A stretch of 64,000 nt of DNA from Stachybotrys elegans (GCA_020746835.1 JAGPNK010000003.1:1488001-1552000), one strand, 5' to 3'; shown: positions 12,221 to 23,820, counted from the stretch's first letter. Translations and numbers: made by a program. Notes: generated by a model from the sequence alone, not told the origin.

Positions 12221-12607
12221 ACACCAATCAGAATAGACGTCACTCAATACGTACTCGTACCTCCGTATGAAAGTACACAGATTTCTGTCTGATCGTGTCC
12301 GCTTCATAAATACATGTGCTTCTGAATTGATGTATACATGTAATTTGCATAGCAAGTGTCTTTTTGTGACTTTTATCATACATATATCTAAATATACAAA
12401 TGTAGCGGGCTCTTTTGGCATGATCATCCCAATGAGAATCCACTACTTGTCCTCAAATCGAGGTCCAACAAGCTGGCTCTTTTCTTAACCCGACTCCAGA
12501 ATAAATAAAAGTCCCGATCGAACGCCGCGCACTAGACTCTAATCGTACCAATTGAGAGAATCGTCACCTTTTCCATGCAATGAATCATACAAGGGTCAGA
12601 CCAGTCC
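12221..12607. other. Convergent 3' spacer, ARC1/RPO41
   Basis: This spacer of about 390 bp lies between two stops. It is AT-rich around 12300-12400, with an AATAAA-like AATAAATAAAAG at about 12501. It is probably both 3' UTRs; no gene is seen. Confidence 0.55.
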
Positions 12608-15600
12608 TTAGGAGAAGAAGTACTTGCTATCACGGAGCCGAGATACATCAAATCCACCCTAAATATATACGTTAGCGTGAGGCTCAATGGTATGACAAAA
12701 GAGCGAATACTGACCTTCGCGGGGATTGGTGGGATTGACATCGGCAACCAAAGGTGGATCGGTGTGGTCGTGTACTTTGCCTTCGGTTCGTAGTCGAGCT
12801 TCATCTCGAAAACCGACGTGGAACCCTTTCGCTGCATATCCTCCAAGAACTGAGTACCGTCTTTGATGACAGTACGTTCTTCATCTTCGTCCAAGCTCTC
12901 ATCCACTGGTTCATACGCGGCCAAATCGGCATCGGCTGCATGGTTGTTGTGCTCTGCCAAGTCGATGCCGTCGTTCGTTGACAGGGATTCAGAAGTCGAT
13001 CCTGTCACGCCCAGGCCCTCGGCGGGGGTTGGCTCTTTGATGACCAGTTGTTTCTCCCTTGCGGACATATCCTCGAAGATGGAGGCCGGGGTGACAATCT
13101 TCTTGGCTGCCTCGATGTCCCATGGATTACCGGATCGCAGAAGTGTCTGGCGCTTGTGTTCCAGAAGAAGCTCTTGCTTGGGGGTAAGCTTACTCGCAGA
13201 ACGCAGCTGCTTGATCTTCATGGCCACATCGGAATCACCCTTGATCGTCTCCAAGTACAAGGAAGAGCCGTGACGGGCCTTGAACTCAGATGCCAGGCGG
13301 CCAACCACATCCTCTTCGTGAATGCGAATGAATGCGTCGCGCAAAACCCGGTTCATAGTGTCGATGTCAGACGCGTGCGTCCAGAATGAGTCGTGGACGG
13401 CGGCGAAATCCAGCCCAAGCTCATTGCACTTGAGCGCAGACAAGAGCATGTGACTGGCGTCCAGGGAGTGAATGAAGTTTGGTGGGAAGCCTTGCAGCTG
13501 CTTTCTCTTGTTGACGGGGCATGTTGAGTCTGACAAGCTGTACCTGAAAATCTGCAGGGGAGTCTTGATCTCCTTGACGTCGTCTTTGCGGTAAGGCTGA
13601 GCAATCGTCATTCGCAACGGTGTCGTCCAGACAATCGAGGAAGAAAATTGCTCGACGAGGGGACCAAAGCCTGTGCCCTTACCCTTAGGCACCTGCACCA
13701 CTGTGTTGTCCGTGTCCTTCTCGATCTCCTCAATTTGGGAGGATGTCAGAGCGCGGCACACACGCCCACCAACTTCACCCAGCCAGTTCTGGATATCGTG
13801 GGCACCACCGAACATGCTTGCCAGTGCAGCAAAGATGTGCTTAGCAACATACGTGGCGAGAAGGATGTTGCTAACGCCAGCCTGCTTGGGCAAATCAGGG
13901 TATAAATCATCAAGCTGACGAGCAACTTGCTTCTTAGCGCCGGCAAACGTCACGCCATAGACGTTGGTCATGACGGTCTGCTTGACAACCTTGCGAGTGA
14001 CCTTGCCATCCAAAGCCTCGGCAATTGAATGGCCAGTCTCCATATCTCGCTTGATGGCAGCACGCACCAGCTCAGCAACGGCGCTGTACACGTCGGCAGG
14101 TCTGGACGCAGGCTCGAGGTTGACTTGACGTGCACCCGCGCTGTCACCACCAAGGGCGGCATAATGCTGCAATCCATTGCAGGTTCCATCCTGGTGTATA
14201 GGAAGACTGCAGACATACTGCGTGGGATCGGCAAGCTCGTGGGCAGCCTTGAGTTCGAAACACGCTGCCAGACATTGCCATGGGTCTTCAGCCTCAAGCC
14301 ACCACCTGGTGCCCGTCATAGGATTGGTGGCCGAGTCGATAATATTGTCCATGTTCTGGGTCGCAAATGCTTCTCTTTCGTCAAAGCTTGCCTTATCAAG
14401 ACCGTAAAGGTTGGACAAGTGAATCTTGAGCCACCTGAGTCCCCTAGCGCCAAGCATCTTTCCATTAGCAAACTTGAGAATACCTCGGCAATGATCGGAG
14501 CCCATGTGGTTCAAGTATACGGGGATGGGATACGCGCGGCCGCGGTAGTCGAGGTTATGCGGGAAGTAGATGACCTGATTTCGGAAAGTCCGAGCAACCT
14601 CCAGTTGCAGGTTCGTAAAACATCGCTGCGAGTGATAGGCAGCGCGCTGGTTCTCGATCGAAGCAACCTCTCGTACCCAGCGCATGCGAATAACAGGGTC
14701 ATCCGATGATTCGGGTTCCGGTGGCATGGGGAGATCGGGGTGAAGAGGAGGGAAGTTGGCAATCTCTTCTCCGGTATTCCAGGCCTCAATCATGACATTC
14801 AAAACGTTGTTGTTGATCCTCCAGGCGGTTTTCCCCAACACGTCAAGAGCCTTGAAGATCTGATCCATATCACCGCGTTTGATCGCTTCCTTGGTGTAAA
14901 GTCGCTGCTCGACATCGCCAGATTTGATTCGAACGACAGAGGTCTTGCTGTTTAGAAAGCCGCCACTGTCGAAGGCTTTCCACGGCTTCGGCTCGACAAT
15001 CATAGGAAGATGCTTGGCAAGGTAATCGCCAGGGGGCTCCTTGGTCATCAACTCCACGAGGTGCGGATTCAACAGAATGACACCGACCTTCTTGCCTTTC
15101 CTAGGGGAAAGTTTGTGCGTAAAAGCGGGCTGGTACTGAGCGACCATCTCCTTTGTGACAGGGTGCCTCCGCGTGACTTTGATCCGAGCCGTTTCAATGA
15201 GCATCTTTACGAGGATGGAGCCGATGCGCAGCTCCAGCGGAAGGGACCAGCCGTAGTTCGTCGTCTCCGAAGCCAAATCCAGGACGCTCGCGTCTGGCTC
15301 CGGAACGAGGCCGGGGGTGGCTTCAGCGGAGCCCTCTGGTTGCTCGGCTGACGCATTGTAGTTGACCTGTCGCATCTTCCTTCTCTTCTTCTTCTCCTTG
15401 GCCTCCTTCTCTTTATCCATGGCCAGAATATCCTCGTGGACCAATTTTGCAACGCTTTTGACTACCCGGATGAGAACCAGGCCCGAATCCGTTTGAGTTG
15501 TTGTGCCGTGGTTCAGGACCCCAAGAATTGTCATGGCCGCAAGACGGCTGGGATCGCAGCGCCTGAGGAAGGGCCCGTAAACACATCTATCAAGTTCGAG

Positions 15601-16896
15601 CGGGGTTTTCTTGACTTTCGCCTCGGCCTGCTGCGCAAGCTCAAGCTCCTCAACAATCTTAGCCTCTAGCGCCGGTAAGAATCCAGCAATGTGCTGAGAC
15701 AGAGAATCGGGGTTGGACGAGGAACTCAGGGCTGAGTTGATGCCGACTTTCTGCAGCTTCTCGTTGTCGCGTCGCCATTTGTTGATGGCCGAGCTGATCG
15801 AGTCCTCCTCCAGTCGCATTTGAATATTTTGGCGGTCACTCTCAGACATCTGGCTGAGGTCCACATTTTGCAGCTCAGCCATGAGATCCATGCCTTGTCG
15901 TAGTGTTTCGAGTCCATAACCACGCTGCGGCGTAGGCAGCAAGGTTGCTGCCGAGTGGTTGAGGGTTTCGTTGCTCTGAGACTCGGTCGCAGAAAGTACC
16001 TCGGCCTCTTCTCCCGTCTCGAATTCGTCCATCATGTCCTCTTCCACATCGGCGACGAAGTTGTAAGTAGGGCAGATTTCTGTGATGACAGCAAGATCCT
16101 GGTCGGTTAGGATATCATCCATCCGAAGAACTTGGAGACCGGCTTCGCCAGGAGCCATGCCCATGTATCTCGTGATAAGCCGCTTCAATCTCACTCCCCT
16201 CTCGGAGAGCAGAGATATCTTGAGCATACATGCCACTGTCTCGGCCGTCTGGGGCACGCCTCGAGTTCGGACATGGAGCTCATACCACTTGTGGAGAGAT
16301 TCTGCTTCACGACGATCAGGATTCTTCCGTAAATGAAGCAATGCCGCTCGTAGGTATCGGTTGTTGAGAACAATGTTCTCCTCGGGGGACAGAAGGTCGG
16401 TGTTCAATGCGCGCTTGAGGATGAGGGCCGCACGGTCGATCTTTCCAACTTTGAGGCAGATGTCGAACACTTGAAGCATATCTCCCTTCTCTGGAGGGAT
16501 GCCCGAGGCGCTGGTACGTTGGCCGATCATGGAAGGGGGGCCCGTTTCAACTACCAGTGGTACGTCGTTGTCGTATATCTGGAAGTCGTAAGATCGGGGG
16601 GGCGCCGAAGAGAACATTGGAGCATTGTGACCACCCGCCGGACCGTACGGCGATGAAGCAAACTTGTAGTCATCGACGGCCGTGGCCAAGCTGCGTTCGT
16701 GGAGAAGATGTCCCAATCGTCTCGAGTCGGCTGGGGCGGGACGCTGACCAGGCCAAACCTGACGAGAAGTCACATACCGACGTACGCATGGGGCCGCAGA
16801 GGCTGGTAGATCTGCCGCTCTTATCGAGATGTTCGTCGACCTTAGGTTCAAGGCTCTGTGCAGCGAGACGCTGCGCCTGGCTTGTCGTGGGAGCAT
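12608..16896 (-). CDS. RPO41: Mitochondrial DNA-directed RNA polymerase
   Basis: Two exons (16896-12715 and 12658-12608) give 1,410 residues. The N-terminus is Arg/Ser-rich and free of acidic residues for its first ~25 positions, fitting a mitochondrial presequence. The N-terminal extension is helical, as in Rpo41. The single-subunit T7-type core is intact: motif A QDGTCNGLQHYAALGGD (~residue 900), motif B K-VVKQTVMTNVYGVT-FAG (~970) and motif C AAVHDSFWTHASD (~1167). A 56-bp intron (12659-12714, GTCAGT..TTTAG) must be removed to give the family's C-terminal tail GFDVSRLRDSKYFFS. Unspliced, the frame runs on to 12532 with an unrelated tail. It transcribes the mitochondrial genome and is the Neurospora cyt-5 equivalent. 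It is divergent from ATP25. Confidence 0.95.
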
Positions 16897-17456
16897 GATG
16901 TCGGATGCAGCTCACGCAAAGGTCGTATGTTGCCACGATTGGCGAGGATTCGGCGGGATGGAAACCGTCGACGCGCGCTGAGTATTAAAACATTTAATAT
17001 GGTACAAGGGAGGGAATAGTATTAAAGAAAGTAGAGTAAGGAGATCTGGATTTGCATTAATGTCAATCCTCCGCAGAGATCAATGCCATTGAATACAGGC
17101 AGCGAAATATGCCTGGGGGCGCGCATCTAAGTAATAAAGCAGAGGCAGGCGGAGCTCTGAAAATTTCGCCCATAAAAGATGCTCCACCTTTCCCAGCAGA
17201 AAATTGCCATGTCAGGGGAATCACGTGAGGGCGCGCCTAGCTGCGTTCAGTTTAGGAGCTAGGGAGCTAGGAAGACCCTCCCCGGTGCCTTACAAGACAG
17301 CTGGGCATGCCACTGGTTAACGCCGACAGGACTAGCCGATGTGGGTATGCCCAGTATCGATAGGCGATAGGCGTGCCCAAGGAAAAAGCGACAACAAATA
17401 TCAGCAGCATCCATGGTCGCTGCCAATATCCATACATCGAAAGACGCTGCTTAACC
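16897..17456. promoter_or_regulatory. Bidirectional promoter, RPO41/ATP25, with TCACGTGA palindrome
   Basis: 560 bp lie between two divergent genes, both for mitochondrial gene expression. A perfect 8-bp palindrome TCACGTGA (E-box core CACGTG) sits at 17221-17228. The family of factors that binds CACGTG (bHLH proteins such as Cbf1) is known, but assignment here is inference. A 13-codon upstream frame at 17413-17454 ends 2 bp before the ATP25 start. Confidence 0.6.
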
Positions 17457-19346
17457 ATGATTGCGCGCCCAGCCATGGCGGCGCTGAGCTGCCGCAGCTG
17501 CCAGAACATGATGATCAGAGCAGTGTCTTCAGCAGCTACACCCAGTCTCCGAGGCTTGTCCCAGCCGCGATTCCTTCGATCTAGCACCACCCGCGTGGCA
17601 ACATCCAGATTTCTCTCGACTGAACAGAAGCCGCCTGTCGCCGATGAACAGATTGCGCAACCTGATAATTCGGAAGCCAAGGATGTTGCAGGGAAGGATA
17701 CCGAAGCTACCCCATGGTTTCTCCAAGTCGAAGCCCCTCGCCACGCAAGCAGCCATTTCACGCCCAAGCTCCCCGAGGTGCCGGAAGATGCACCCGAGCT
17801 CGTGAAGCCGATGATCAAATACATACACGAAGACATGGGCTTGGATGACTTGGCGCTCCTTGACTTGCGAAGTCTTGATCCCCCAGCAGCGCTTGGTCCC
17901 AATCTGATCATGATGTTTGGAACGGCTCGAAGTGAGAGGCATCTGCACATTTGCAGCGGCCGCTTCGTGAGATGGCTCGGCCGGAATTACAAAGTCTACG
18001 CCAGAGCCGATGGCCTCATAGGTCCAGGTGAACTGAAGACCAAACTAGCGCGACTCAAGAGAAAAGCAAAGCTCATGGGCAACAATACTGCCATTGTGCC
18101 TGGTGGGGATCATGGGATATCTACAGGATGGGTTTGTGTCAACTTTTCAACCAACGATTCTGGGCTACCCAGTGAAGTCGCCAATGTTGATGACGATGGA
18201 CGCTTCTCCGGATTTGGCACTCCTCAAACTGGTACCACGATTGTGATCCAGGTCCTCACGGAAGCGCGACGCAACGAGCTTGACCTGGAAAGCCTTTGGC
18301 GTGGCATCCTTCGAAGAAACCTGGAGAACGGCATGAAGATCAAGGGCGAGAGAAACATCAACAGGGCCGAAATTGAGAAGCTGGTCAAGGCTCGTGTTCA
18401 GATGCCCAACAACCCATCGGCGGCCCAGTGGGATGCTCTCCAGCAGGCCTCACAACGTCGATTCTTCTCTACCTCAGCCAGACGCCTCGCCTTCCGCCCA
18501 CAAGGATCTGGCGTGCAGCGAACCAACGATGTGGCGCCAGAAGGTCGAAACAACACCAACTCAGAAAACTCATCCTTCAACTTGGACGTTGTTGAGAAAC
18601 ACCTTGAAGAAATCAACGTCGAAGGGGTGTCCTTTAGCGAAGAAGTGCTAGAGGGCTTGGTCTCATCGATACTCCATGTAGAAGGCGACGGGCATAGTGT
18701 GGCAGAGCGAATGAACCTGCTGGACAAACTTCTGCTGACAGCCGAGGAACGCGGCATGCCCATCATGACGACAAACCTGTTAGTAACCATTATCGAAAGC
18801 CTTGCTACATCACGCGCTTACGGTCCTGAGCTTCAGCGTGCCCAGGAGAATGTAGAGCTGCTTCTCCGAGATATGGACGTGGCGCTAGAGTCCACCCACG
18901 TTCTGCGACTGATGAAGGCCTATGCTGCACGCCACGACTGGGACCGGTTTTGGGATATCTTCCGACATCCTGCGCGGTTTCAGCAGATGCCTTCACCGGA
19001 GCAGTACAGATTGGCATATTCGACCATGGCCGCCACTGGGGATTCGAAACTGTGCGCGGAGGCATTGCGATGGGTATACCCGGAGATGGTCAGAGGAAGC
19101 TCGCCTATTCTCCCGGTCGGACCTCTATACACTGCTCTCAAGGCCTGCATCCTCGTCGCGGATCCTGCTGCCGAGGAAATGGCAAGGAGCCCACCGCCAC
19201 CAGATGCTGGCATCATCGAACAACGGCAACACGCCACGAGGGAATTCAAGAATGTACTAAGAGAGGTGGAAGAGCTGCGCTCTCACGCAGTTTCTGAAGG
19301 CGCTGCCTTGCACCGAGAACAGCTGTTGAATTCGGTTGGGGTATGA
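17457..19346 (+). CDS. ATP25: ATPase synthesis protein 25, mitochondrial
   Basis: A single exon of 629 residues. The start was chosen at MIARPAMAALS because it opens an Arg/Ser-rich acid-free presequence with a likely cleavage near RFLST (~residue 52). Residues ~130-280 form a RsfS/Iojap-like domain (MGLDDLALLDLR, FGTARSERHLHICSGRFVRWL), which in Atp25 binds the mitochondrial ribosome. The C-terminal ~300 residues are helical. In yeast that half is released by proteolysis and stabilises the ATP9 (OLI1) mRNA, the F1Fo subunit c message. A second presequence-like stretch at ~residues 352-370 (RRFFSTSARRLAF) sits just where the halves meet. This fits processing into two mature proteins. It is divergent from RPO41. 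Confidence 0.93.
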   Translation: MIARPAMAALSCRSCQNMMIRAVSSAATPSLRGLSQPRFLRSSTTRVATSRFLSTEQKPPVADEQIAQPDNSEAKDVAGKDTEATPWFLQVEAPRHASSHFTPKLPEVPEDAPELVKPMIKYIHEDMGLDDLALLDLRSLDPPAALGPNLIMMFGTARSERHLHICSGRFVRWLGRNYKVYARADGLIGPGELKTKLARLKRKAKLMGNNTAIVPGGDHGISTGWVCVNFSTNDSGLPSEVANVDDDGRFSGFGTPQTGTTIVIQVLTEARRNELDLESLWRGILRRNLENGMKIKGERNINRAEIEKLVKARVQMPNNPSAAQWDALQQASQRRFFSTSARRLAFRPQGSGVQRTNDVAPEGRNNTNSENSSFNLDVVEKHLEEINVEGVSFSEEVLEGLVSSILHVEGDGHSVAERMNLLDKLLLTAEERGMPIMTTNLLVTIIESLATSRAYGPELQRAQENVELLLRDMDVALESTHVLRLMKAYAARHDWDRFWDIFRHPARFQQMPSPEQYRLAYSTMAATGDSKLCAEALRWVYPEMVRGSSPILPVGPLYTALKACILVADPAAEEMARSPPPPDAGIIEQRQHATREFKNVLREVEELRSHAVSEGAALHREQLLNSVGV

Positions 19347-19626
19347 GGTGGGCGGAACTGTGGTAGATGCTGTTGTAAATTACCTGTGTAAAATAGAATT
19401 TAGTGTACAATATAAGGAAGCAGAAGCAAATGTACAAGATGTCAGACTTGGTCGATAGCACAAGAGCAGTAAAACTTTACTGTGTGGGACGCATGAAATG
19501 TATGGGTTGACGGTCTATTATATGAACTCTCTGTATTCCCACATAAGTTTCTATGTCTTACTGTTTAGGTAGTTCTAGTTTACAAGCAGGGCATGCTTTG
19601 ACCGATGGATCAAGTCTGTAAAAGAA

Positions 19627-20879
19627 TTACTCGGGCGAGGCACGTCCTTTGACATTAGCCATGGCCTTACGGAGCAGAGGGGCAACCTGCTTCCTGCTAG
19701 AGGAGCGGTCTCCCTGATGCCAAGCCATGCGGTCGCCCTGGTGGTTCAGATTGCCGTCTTGCCACGGCTGAAGGTTGAGAGACTGGCCGACATTCACAAA
19801 CTCCTCGACGGCAGCCTTTCCATCGGCGGAGAGACCCCAGACGAGGAGCTCACGGTAGAAATCATTGTCGCGGTACGACGCCGTCATGATGCTGACAACG
19901 TCGAGGCTCCTCTCCTCGGCCCAGCTCTTGAGGGCGTCGAGAAGAGCCTCGGCGCCACCGTCGCGGGACACGAGATAGTCGAGCAGCTGGGGCACGGAGC
20001 TGATGCCGAGCTTGATGCCGGACTCGTCCCACTCCTTGTAGTCCTTGCGCAGGATGTCGCGAAGGGAGAGCTGGGAGATGTCCTGCTGCACCTTTGCAAT
20101 TTCCTCGAAGTAGGCGTTGAGGTCGAAAGCCTCGCCCTGCAGCTTACCTTGTAGATACTTGAGGGAGGAGACATCCTTGTCCTTGACCTTGCTAGCGACC
20201 GTCAGGTTGACGGTGTCAATGAGGATGGGGGCCAGCGCCAGCTTGACGAGCTTGTTATCCTCGGCTACGGCATCGCCGTCCTCCACGTCCATGGCAGAAA
20301 TCTCATCCCAAGTCTCGCGGTTCTCGTGCACGATGAGGCTGATGCAGCTCCCGCAGGGCTCGATAATACGGGGCTGCGCGTCGGATGCGATGACACCCTC
20401 GTCGACGTGGTGGTCGATGCAGCCGACGACCTCATCGGCGAAGCGGGCGAGAGGGCCCGTCAGCGCGTTATGGTCGACGAGCAGCCAGCGGGCATCCTCG
20501 GGGCCGAGGCTGGAGGGCAAGTCGGAGAGGGTGAGCAAGTCGGCGGGGGCGAGGCCGGCGTGGCGCAAGACGGCGGCCATCTCGGTGCGGAGGGCGAGAT
20601 CCGCGCGGGGGATGTTGGACAGCGGTACATGCAGGGTGTGAGGCGCGCTGTTGGAGCGGATGTAGGCCAGCACCACGGCCGAGCAGAGCGAGTCGAGGTC
20701 TGGAATCGTCAGCATGGCCCAGGCGTCTTCCTTGTCTTCGGCCGCAGACAGACGGCCAACTTACCTGCTGCTTCATTGCCCACCACAAAGGTTATCGGGC
20801 CTTTCCGCTGGGCGGTCGGGGCGGCCAGACATGACCTGGCCGAGGCGAGGAAGCTCTTGAGGGTTGGTCGTGGCGGCAT
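19627..20879 (-). CDS. PPX1: Exopolyphosphatase, DHH/DHHA2 phosphoesterase
   Basis: Two exons (20879-20765, 20699-19627) give 395 residues. The 65-bp intron (GTAAGT..CCAG) joins FVVGNEAA to DLDSLCSAVV, rebuilding the family's first metal-binding motif (NExxDLDS). Further motifs are LLVDHNAL and the signature CIDHHVDEG, then EPCGSCISL, and a C-terminal DHHA2 domain (ILIDTVNL, about residue 180 on). The ATG at MPPRPTLKS is the first in frame; codons upstream have only a TTG. Cytosolic Ppx1 removes terminal phosphates from linear polyphosphate in a Mn/Mg-dependent reaction. It is convergent with ATP25. Confidence 0.93.
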
Positions 20880-21755
20880 CTTTGCTGATGCCAAGTCGTC
20901 TTTGGTTCCTACCCTAGAGACTTGGAGGTTGTTTTGTGAGCGAATACGACGGGGCTCCGCTGGTCGGAAAATAAGATATTGGGTGCTGAATAGTAGGTAG
21001 CGAATGATGTGTTCTCACCACCGATAACGACGGGGAAATGATCCAGGCACGATCGACGTAGTATGTTGTATGATGATTTAGGCGTATGACGTGCCCCACG
21101 ATTCACGATTACTTCCTGCTATCGTTAGACAACCTGAATCCTCGAATCTACCCCACCATCTAAATGTCGCTTGCCAGCAACAACAGCAAAATGGTATGTC
21201 GAACTTGGTATCCGGCCTGGGAATTGTTACTCGATAGGGCAAGTGGAATGTTGCAGACCGGTAGTTGCAGCTGGATGTGCATCGACAATAAATAGAAATT
21301 CGCATCGTGTCAGCCGCCTCGGGCCTTTATCCAAGCAGCCCTGATCCCATTCACATGTTCTGGGATCAATATTCAGTTCACTGACACGGTGCCTGCATCA
21401 ATATTCAACTTGGCCTGCATATATCGCCCTGTGGCGCCCCCAGATACGGCAATTTGTGGTGCGTACTCGCAGCACAGGCTGAGAGCTGAAAGAAGCAAGC
21501 TGCCTCCCCTGGACAAAGCAGCACCATGTTGTTGAATCGGGCGTTTGCCAGACGAAACGGCGCTCGGCCGAGTCCATGAACAATGTCTCCTTTATCTCTA
21601 CCAAAACACAGCTGAACTCGTCTTTGATGGTGGTGGGAAAAGTATAAAGCTGCTGCTTTCGCAGGGGAATTTCCCGTGTGGCAGACAACCATCGAGTGGC
21701 CAGACCACAGACCTCTTCTTGCCATCTCATATCTGTCTTATCAAAGTCTTGGGCA
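20880..21755. promoter_or_regulatory. Divergent promoter region, PPX1/GLEYA gene
   Basis: 876 bp separate the two start codons. Composition is mixed with no obvious repeat. Frames on the minus strand (21398-21730) show no family similarity. Confidence 0.4.
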
Positions 21756-22848
21756 ATGAAGACCTTGACTCTGTTCCTTCTTCAAGCTCTTGCGGCTTGT
21801 GCCGTGGATGTTTGTCAGAACAACTGCGGTCGTGCCGTGGCCGGAACAGCACGACTTCACCCGCCTCTCTCTGAGCGATGGTCCATGTGTTCAACAGCTC
21901 TCATAAGAACATCAACCATCACCCCTCCGTGAGTCACAGCTCCAAGCCTTAAAGGAAACATCTCGTCTAACAAGAATCTTGTGCAGAGCGGCCACAGTCA
22001 CTGCTCCTATCACCTACATCCGCCACGCCCTCGACTCCCAAACCACCGGAAGCACGGAGCTGGCGCAGTCGGGAAAGCCCGGCTATGCCTCTGCCTGTAC
22101 CGATGATGCAGCCTACGAGAGCGCCTGCCAGTGCTTTGCTGACATCACGCCAAGTACCGTGACGGCGACAGCTGCCACACCGACTGAGACTCTGCCGGGC
22201 CCGACATGTACGCAAGGGGTGGAGTTTGCCATGTACAACTACGACCTGAACACCACGCGCTGGGATAACTTGGAGGATGCGATAGATTATGGGCACGCCT
22301 GGGTCAATTTTACGCTGCAGTTCTCTGGCGTGGAACCCAACCTTACAGGCATAACAAGCACCCTTGGCGGAGTCTCGCAGCAAAGCAACCCAGATCTGCC
22401 CATCGACATCTACGGCGTCTCTGGACCTCCTGGGTCGACGCTTGGACGCACGGTTATAGATCATCGGGGTTACATTGTACCTCAGATTGCCGGCTTCCAC
22501 ATGATATGGCTCGAGTCGTCCGACAATGCTGTCTACGCGTGGGTGGGTGACCGTGCTGTCAGGGGCTGGACGGCGAGCAACGCCTCTATCCGCCGCTTCT
22601 GGCCTCATACCGGGGGCTTGGAAACATGGATATTTGATGTGAGAGACAGGGAGCTTGGCACGCCTATACCATTCCGCTTCCTGTGGCTCAATTACGGCGG
22701 CCCTGGCGCGTTCCGAGCCTCCATCAGCGACCCCCGAGGAAGCAATCTTCTGAGCCCTACCACGGGGTTGAACAGTCGCATCATCTCGAGCTGTTCTGGC
22801 CCGGGAGCACCCGCTGCTGCTTGGGCTCCCTGGGCAAACGAGATTTAG
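21756..22848 (+). CDS. Secreted GLEYA-domain (PA14-like) adhesin-type protein
   Basis: Two exons (21756-21928, 21987-22848) give 344 residues; the intron is 58 bp (GTGAGT..GCAG) and frame is kept. The N-terminus is a signal peptide (MKTLTLFLLQALAACA). Residues 17-115 are Cys/Thr-rich with repeated TVTA units, probably O-glycosylated. From ~132 to the end it matches the GLEYA fold: CTQGVEFAMYNYD, GITSTLGGV, DHRGYIVPQIAG and VYAWVGDRAVRGWT, where HRGY...WVGxxAxxGWT is the recurrent pattern. GLEYA/PA14 domains bind sugars in fungal cell-wall adhesins. No C-terminal GPI signal or transmembrane helix is visible, so the protein may be freely secreted. Ligand unknown. Confidence 0.8.
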
Positions 22849-23064
22849 GGCAGCCAAGACGGAGTTTGCGTCCATGACGGCATGTCTTCCCGGGAATAAC
22901 GACAAAGTCCGACTGGCAATGTCCGTGACGAGATGTATGTACATGGAGTCAAGCGTACTCGGCGGTGTTTTTACAAGTGAGAAATCTGACCAAGTTCAAA
23001 GCTACCCACGGCAGGAGACTGCCGTGGATCTTTGAGATGTTATTCTCGCGCTATATCCAGAAGC

Positions 23065-23820
23065 CTATTGACCCTTGTTTTGCCGTGCAATCATCTCACC
23101 AGCTCTGTCTTGGTCCTCCAGTTCCTTCATCAGTCTCTCCCTCATTTCCAGCATTTCTCGAACCGCCGGGCGAGCCACGAGACTCTCATGCCATTTGTAG
23201 AAGTACGGGAATGTCTCTCCAATCCCAATGTCCTCACCAGGGAAAAGCGAAGTCATAAGAAGGACATCCCACAAGACAAACGAGAGGTCGGCAAAGGTGC
23301 ATTTGTCTCCAACGAGCCAGAGGTCCCTCCCATGCTCTGCATCTGCTTCGGCCGCTCTCTTCCTCAAATGGCTGTCAATGACAGCGACAATCCTCTTGAC
23401 TTCGTCTCCGTATCGATCGATTGCGCTTTGAAGACCCTTTTCTTTGTGAAAGTGCACAAACCACATCCGTTGACCGAACATGGGACCTTGACCGCTCATC
23501 TGGAGCATTAGCCAGCTATGCGCAAGCCATTTGTCTTGTGGTCTGTCCGCGCCGTAGCTAATCTTGTGCTGCGTATCATAGAGGTCAACTATGTACTCTA
23601 TGATGGCGCCAGACTCGAACAAGGTGATGTTGGTGTTGGGGTCGACCATGGATGGGAGGCGTCCGTTGGCGTTGAGCGAGATGTAAGGCTCTGACTTGAT
23701 GTCCAGATATGATATCCAGTTGATCTTGAAGGCGATGTCAAGCTCGGCAAGGACCAGGATGACCTTCCAAGGGTTTGGGCCAGTGCCCTTTGGCGCCATG
23801 TAGATTTCAATTGGCTGCAT
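23065..23820 (-). CDS. Glutathione S-transferase, Ure2/GstA-like
   Basis: A single exon of 251 residues. The N-terminal thioredoxin fold (residues 1-90) shows PNPWKV, NGRLPSMVD and LFESGAIIEYIVD, the glutathione-site ESGA motif. The helical C-terminal domain holds the GDKCTFADLSFVLWD hydrophobic-core signature. The length is normal for the family. Ure2-like fungal GSTs conjugate glutathione to xenobiotics or reduce peroxides in the cytosol; there is no prion-type Asn-rich extension here, so a Ure2 nitrogen-regulatory role is not suggested. It is convergent with the GLEYA gene across 216 bp. Exact substrate not predictable. Confidence 0.9.
   Translation of the reverse strand: MQPIEIYMAPKGTGPNPWKVILVLAELDIAFKINWISYLDIKSEPYISLNANGRLPSMVDPNTNITLFESGAIIEYIVDLYDTQHKISYGADRPQDKWLAHSWLMLQMSGQGPMFGQRMWFVHFHKEKGLQSAIDRYGDEVKRIVAVIDSHLRKRAAEADAEHGRDLWLVGDKCTFADLSFVLWDVLLMTSLFPGEDIGIGETFPYFYKWHESLVARPAVREMLEMRERLMKELEDQDRAGEMIARQNKGQ

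Noticed and set aside
11168..12427. 419-codon open frame antisense to ARC1
   Set aside because: It mirrors the strongly C-ended codon use of ARC1; the peptide is Leu/Gly-rich without any domain.
20880..20894. TTG start giving five extra residues on PPX1
   Set aside because: The first ATG is at 20879 and the family does not need the extension.
23065..23820. Prion-type Ure2 nitrogen regulator
   Set aside because: It has the Ure2-like GST fold but no Asn/Gln-rich prion domain, so only a GST function is supported.
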